Positions 60,591 to 64,000 of a DNA stretch of 64,000 nucleotides are shown piece by piece. The DNA comes from Oxyruncus cristatus (lineage: Eukaryota; Chordata; Aves; Passeriformes; Cotingidae): NCBI GenBank assembly GCA_013399855.1, contig VXAY01005276.1, forward strand, positions 186,354 through 250,353, written 5' to 3'. Numbering within the stretch: the first letter of the stretch is position 1; every line of letters begins with the position of its first letter. The position numbers and the translations under genes were made by a program. The notes beneath the pieces are model-generated. The model had not been told where the DNA came from and searched no databases. It saw only the letters and a list, made by a program, of their open reading frames with translations.

Positions 60591-61244
60591 CCGCGCCCGC
60601 CGCCGTCCGGGAAGGCGCTGAAGCTCGTTCCTCGACTTCCCGGGCCCTGCTCGGCCTCTGGGCCGCCCGTATTCCAGGGCAGCTCCAGTTTTGGACCGGC
60701 GCCGGGAGCCGCGGGCTCGCAGTTCGCAGCCCCTGAAGTTTCCGCGCTCGCCCCTTCCCTCCGCGGCGGCCTCGCTCCCCTTTTGTGCAGGAATTGGACT
60801 GTGGTTCGTGCCGGGTTTAGGGCGTTTGTTTGCCTGGCCAGCTGCAGTCGGAAGCTGTAGGACAGAGATTCCAGGCGGGATCGGCGGGCCCGTCTGACGT
60901 GGCAGCGGGAGGAGCGCCGGGTCCCGGCCGGGCGAGCCCCACTCCGCCGCCCCCCGGGTGGGATCGCGGCTGCTCCCCCCCGTTCTGCACGGGCCTGCTC
61001 GAATCCCGTGCGCTGTGCTTCGCTGTATCCCTGCTGGTGTACGGTGTGGTGGTTGGAGGGAATTGCAGCCAGTTCCCATAACTGCAGCATAGCTGATTTC
61101 TTTCAGAAAACCGGGAGTTGTTGTCATTCAAAATGGGCATTTCCGTGCTCGGTGTGTTACGTGGATCGGGCCGCCTGCCCTGCAGACAGGGGTTTTGCTG
61201 TGCGCCGGGGTTTGACTGTGAGCTTGACTTTGCCTTCTCTCCAG

Positions 61245-61427
61245 TGAGCTTCTCCTTCGGTAGTGAGGGTGATTATTCTTGTGTTGAGTGAGATACTATT
61301 CAAATGCCAGGTTAGCATTGTTGAGCAGATGTATTCGCAAAGTCTTCAGTTAGAAGCGTGAAGAATTAGTTTAAGCTGTAACCTGAAATAACTGCTAATG
61401 GGGAAATGAAAGAGATTTACGCTCCAG
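61245..61427 (+). other. Possible 5' untranslated or first coding exon end
   Basis: An acceptor-like ttgccttctctccag ends at 61244 and a very strong donor CCAG|GTAAGA follows 61427. If transcription starts in the CpG island the donor could equally end a long first exon. An acceptor gttaactttacag ends at 61594. Joining the two sites opens a 28-codon frame from the ATG at 61406, which is too short to support a protein. Confidence 0.25.
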
Positions 61428-64000
61428 GTAAGAGGAAGTATAGGTTCTATATGTTTTCATGTCAAGTCATTTGCTAATCACTTGACAGTGCAAAGGAAAA
61501 AAAAAGAGTGAGTGAATAATTTTGATTTTTAAAAAGTAAATTAATAGCTTTGGTTTTAAACAACTTAAAGTAAAAACTGTTGTTAACTTTACAGATGAGG
61601 TCAGTCAGATGACTCCATGGTCCACATGCAGCAGCAGTGCAGAACTATTGTTCCTGAAGTGATGGAGTGCAAGAGCACCTTCCTGATGCACTTACCTGGC
61701 TCAGGCTCTAGTGCTTTAGGAATCCTCTCTGGATCTGGCAGGAGAGGACCTTCCCTTCTTCAACTCCTCTGTAGAGTTTTGTCCTTTTTTTTACACAAAC
61801 AACAACAGAGTTAATTATCTAAAAACTAAATATCTTTTGTTGTCTGCAGAAAGAAAAAAGACATTCTAGTGCAAGCCTAAAATTCAAATAGGGTTTGAGC
61901 CAAGAGATTCTTAAGTGACCTTTGGACATGAGGTTATTTACACAGTATAGTACAGTGTGACCTAGTCCCATCTTTCTCCTTAAAAAGTGATCCAGTGTTG
62001 CTTATCTTAAGTCAGTTGTGATTGAGGATCTCTGTTACTAGGGGTTTCTTCAGAAGAAAGCAGATTCACACCAATGATTAGTACAGGAAAGAAAGCTTGT
62101 ATTACTTAGGGCCTTCAGCTCTTCCCTTTCCCAGATTAGCCAGTGTCCCTGAGCACACACGTGCGTGGGCTCTTTCAGTAGGAAATGTCTGCTTCATTCA
62201 TTTTTCTGAGCAAAAAAAAATGAAACAGGGTTGTGTTTATCAAGGATTGGGGTTTTTTTGGAGTCATCCAGTTGTGCCTGAGTCCTCAGGAGTAAATCCA
62301 GATGCTGAGATCAGTGTCTGAGGCCTAACGAATTTGTCCAGAGAACACAAACACCTCAAAGAATTTTATTTTTGGGGCTCTGTTCTGTTCCTTGTAGTGG
62401 TTCGTTGTTGTCAGTTGAGGTTTCTACTAATGAAAACTTCATTAATATATATTTTTGTAAAATATGTTTGTAAAGTCATACACAACAATAATGCATAAAT
62501 TGTTGCCAGTTAATGCTGAGCAGCTGCTGAGAGCCTCTTCTAGAGGGCTTTCTGCCATTCCTTTATATTGCATGGTTATTGGGGCAGTTTATAAATTAAA
62601 TAAACTTACATCTCGTTGTTATTGGTGACTGAGGAAATGTGAGCAAACCAGCTGCTGCTGCAACTGTGCACTTTTGCAGCAGCAGAGGCTTAGAAAATAA
62701 ATCAGGGCTGAGCTGTGAGGCTGTGATCCATGAAGAGCTGGCAGACCACATGGTGCCGACTCCTCTTCTGGTTGTATCTGTGTCTGAGGCCTTTGTTCCA
62801 AGAGGAGCTCGAAGGCCTGTAAAAGCAGCTGGAGATGCGGGACACAGCCTGTACACCTCTGCTGCAACCTGCTGCTTCCTGAAGACACAGCAGCCCCCAT
62901 TTTCTTTGCTAAGAAGCGACTCCTCTAATTGAGGAAAATAGGTGAGGCTGGGCTAATCTGCATTGTGGAGCAGTCTGTGTTTCAGAAGCTTTTGACAAAC
63001 TTAATTGGTTGTCTAATTTAGTCAATATATTGAAAAGAGAATAAGGGGAAAGGAAATCAAATTGTGACTTCAGAATTTCAGAGGTCGCAGGGAAACAGTT
63101 TTTTGCGTGTATAGTTATTTGAGTATCCAGGTTTAAAATTTGGAAAAAAACATTTGTCACTCAGCAGCTCAAAAATTATTGATAAGAGCTGTAGCAGGTA
63201 ACTCCCATTATTATCCAGAGAATGTAGCAGGTGACTCCATTATTGCTTCATGTCATAATTAGGAAATTCATGAGACTTGTGCTTTCAAATGTTGTCGTGT
63301 TCAGACTATATTTTCTTTCCCATTTCAAGTAAAATTAGATCGTTTGCAGTACGAATTACTGCCTGAAAATTGATTTGCACGTATTGGTCATTTGTCAAGT
63401 GTTAAAGGTGACCTGCAGTTGCAAGGCTGAATACTGAAATATGCTAAATACTCTAAAAAAATAGTGTAGATAGTAAATATGTAATACTTTTACCAGGTAA
63501 TGTAACTGTATCTCAATTTTACGTGTCTACTATGGACCAGATCATACACTGTATTGAAGACTTTAGACAGTACTTTGCCATAGGCTGCTGCCAGTTTGCC
63601 TGTATTTTCTCAGAAACTGCTGCTTTAGGTAGCCTTGGAATGTCTTCTCTCTCTCTCTCTGTGAAGGAAAATACTCCTTTTCTCTCTTGACAAATTTGTC
63701 TTCAGAATTAGGTTGGGTTTTTTAACTGAAGGTACAGCATTCTTAATGTTAGTGTTCTATTAGCAGAATCAAAGATGGCATGTTTCTGTGGCTGATGTGA
63801 ACTTCATACAGAACAAAACTACTTTTTTATTTCAAAAAGTCTGTGAAATTTTCATGGCAAGGTATGGACTGGCTTTCCTTTGGAAGGCTTTAGTTTCAAG
63901 ATTTTCTGGCTGTGATGTGCAGTTCACGGTCAGTAAGTTCTGTACCGCTCCCGAGCTGGGCTGGCTGAGTGCCTCTGCTCGGCCTTTTTTGCTCCTTACC
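61428..64000. other. Region right of the CpG island, no supported gene
   Basis: AT-richer DNA with scattered open frames below 100 codons, an imperfect direct repeat at about 63188-63248 (tgtagcaggt twice) and a CT microsatellite at about 63647-63661. It looks like the first intron or flank of a gene beyond the window. Confidence 0.5.
63647..63661. repeat. (CT)n microsatellite
   Basis: Seven CT dinucleotides in a row following gtctt. Confidence 0.9.

Larger units (their letters stand above)
59690..61010. promoter_or_regulatory. CpG island, probable promoter (partly unsequenced)
   Basis: An abrupt change to very GC- and CpG-rich sequence just after the CR1 block, continuing to about 61.0 kb. 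It is broken by N at 59846-60159. Such islands mark vertebrate promoters. No start codon with a convincing protein could be assigned, so the gene, its strand and its first exon are unknown. Possible donors are GCGCAG|GTGAAA at about 60194 and CCAG|GTAAGA at 61427 on the plus strand. Long open frames on both strands here are by-products of GC richness. Confidence 0.7.

Noticed and set aside
60399..61127. 242-codon minus-strand frame in the CpG island
   Set aside because: High GC makes stop codons rare, and all frames are long here. The composition (Pro, Arg, Gly, Ala) is that of translated CpG-island DNA.

Overview
This is about 64 kb of avian nuclear DNA. The evidence is typical vertebrate split genes, moderate GC, several CR1 LINE fragments (the dominant avian retroposon) and a METTL9 - IGSF6 - OTOA gene order like that of human 16p12.2. 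The exact species cannot be read from the window. The exon models come from translating exons by eye, matching splice sites and phases, and comparing with the mammalian proteins as I remember them. No alignment was run.

Layout. (1) 1-16.6 kb: METTL9 (protein N1-histidine methyltransferase), plus strand. Exon 1 lies left of the window; exons 2-5 (3637-16106) are complete, and two polyadenylation signals follow. Its 9-kb last intron holds (2) IGSF6 on the minus strand (15068-10636), a small immunoglobulin-superfamily receptor. All six coding exons can be placed, giving 230 residues. (3) 16.6-21.5 kb: intergenic, with a GC-rich patch at 18.6-19.1 kb and a few unproven open frames. (4) 21.5-53.2 kb: OTOA (otoancorin), plus strand. 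There are 28 well-supported coding exons, one probable extra in-frame exon and a 3'UTR exon. The assembled frame runs from signal peptide to a GPI-type hydrophobic tail with no frameshift or stop, and is 1,139 codons without the optional exon or 1,157 with it. (5) 53.2-58.9 kb: no recognised gene, but a cluster of minus-strand exon-like segments at 55.5-57.4 kb may be an unrecognised gene or a decaying one. (6) 58.9-59.6 kb: a CR1 inserted in the opposite orientation into an older CR1. (7) 59.7-61.0 kb: a CpG island interrupted by a 314-bp assembly gap, probably the promoter of a gene outside the window or hidden in the gap. (8) 61-64 kb: AT-richer sequence with one strong splice donor, otherwise empty.

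The three genes are not a pathway. METTL9 is a broadly acting methyltransferase, IGSF6 a leukocyte-type receptor nested antisense inside it, and OTOA an inner-ear surface protein. Their adjacency is conserved synteny. The most unusual points are the GC-AG intron and apparent loss of a short exon in OTOA, its extra 54-bp exon, three consecutive OTOA micro-exons, the frame-neutral exons of the IGSF6 tail, and the minus-strand exon cluster at 55-57 kb.
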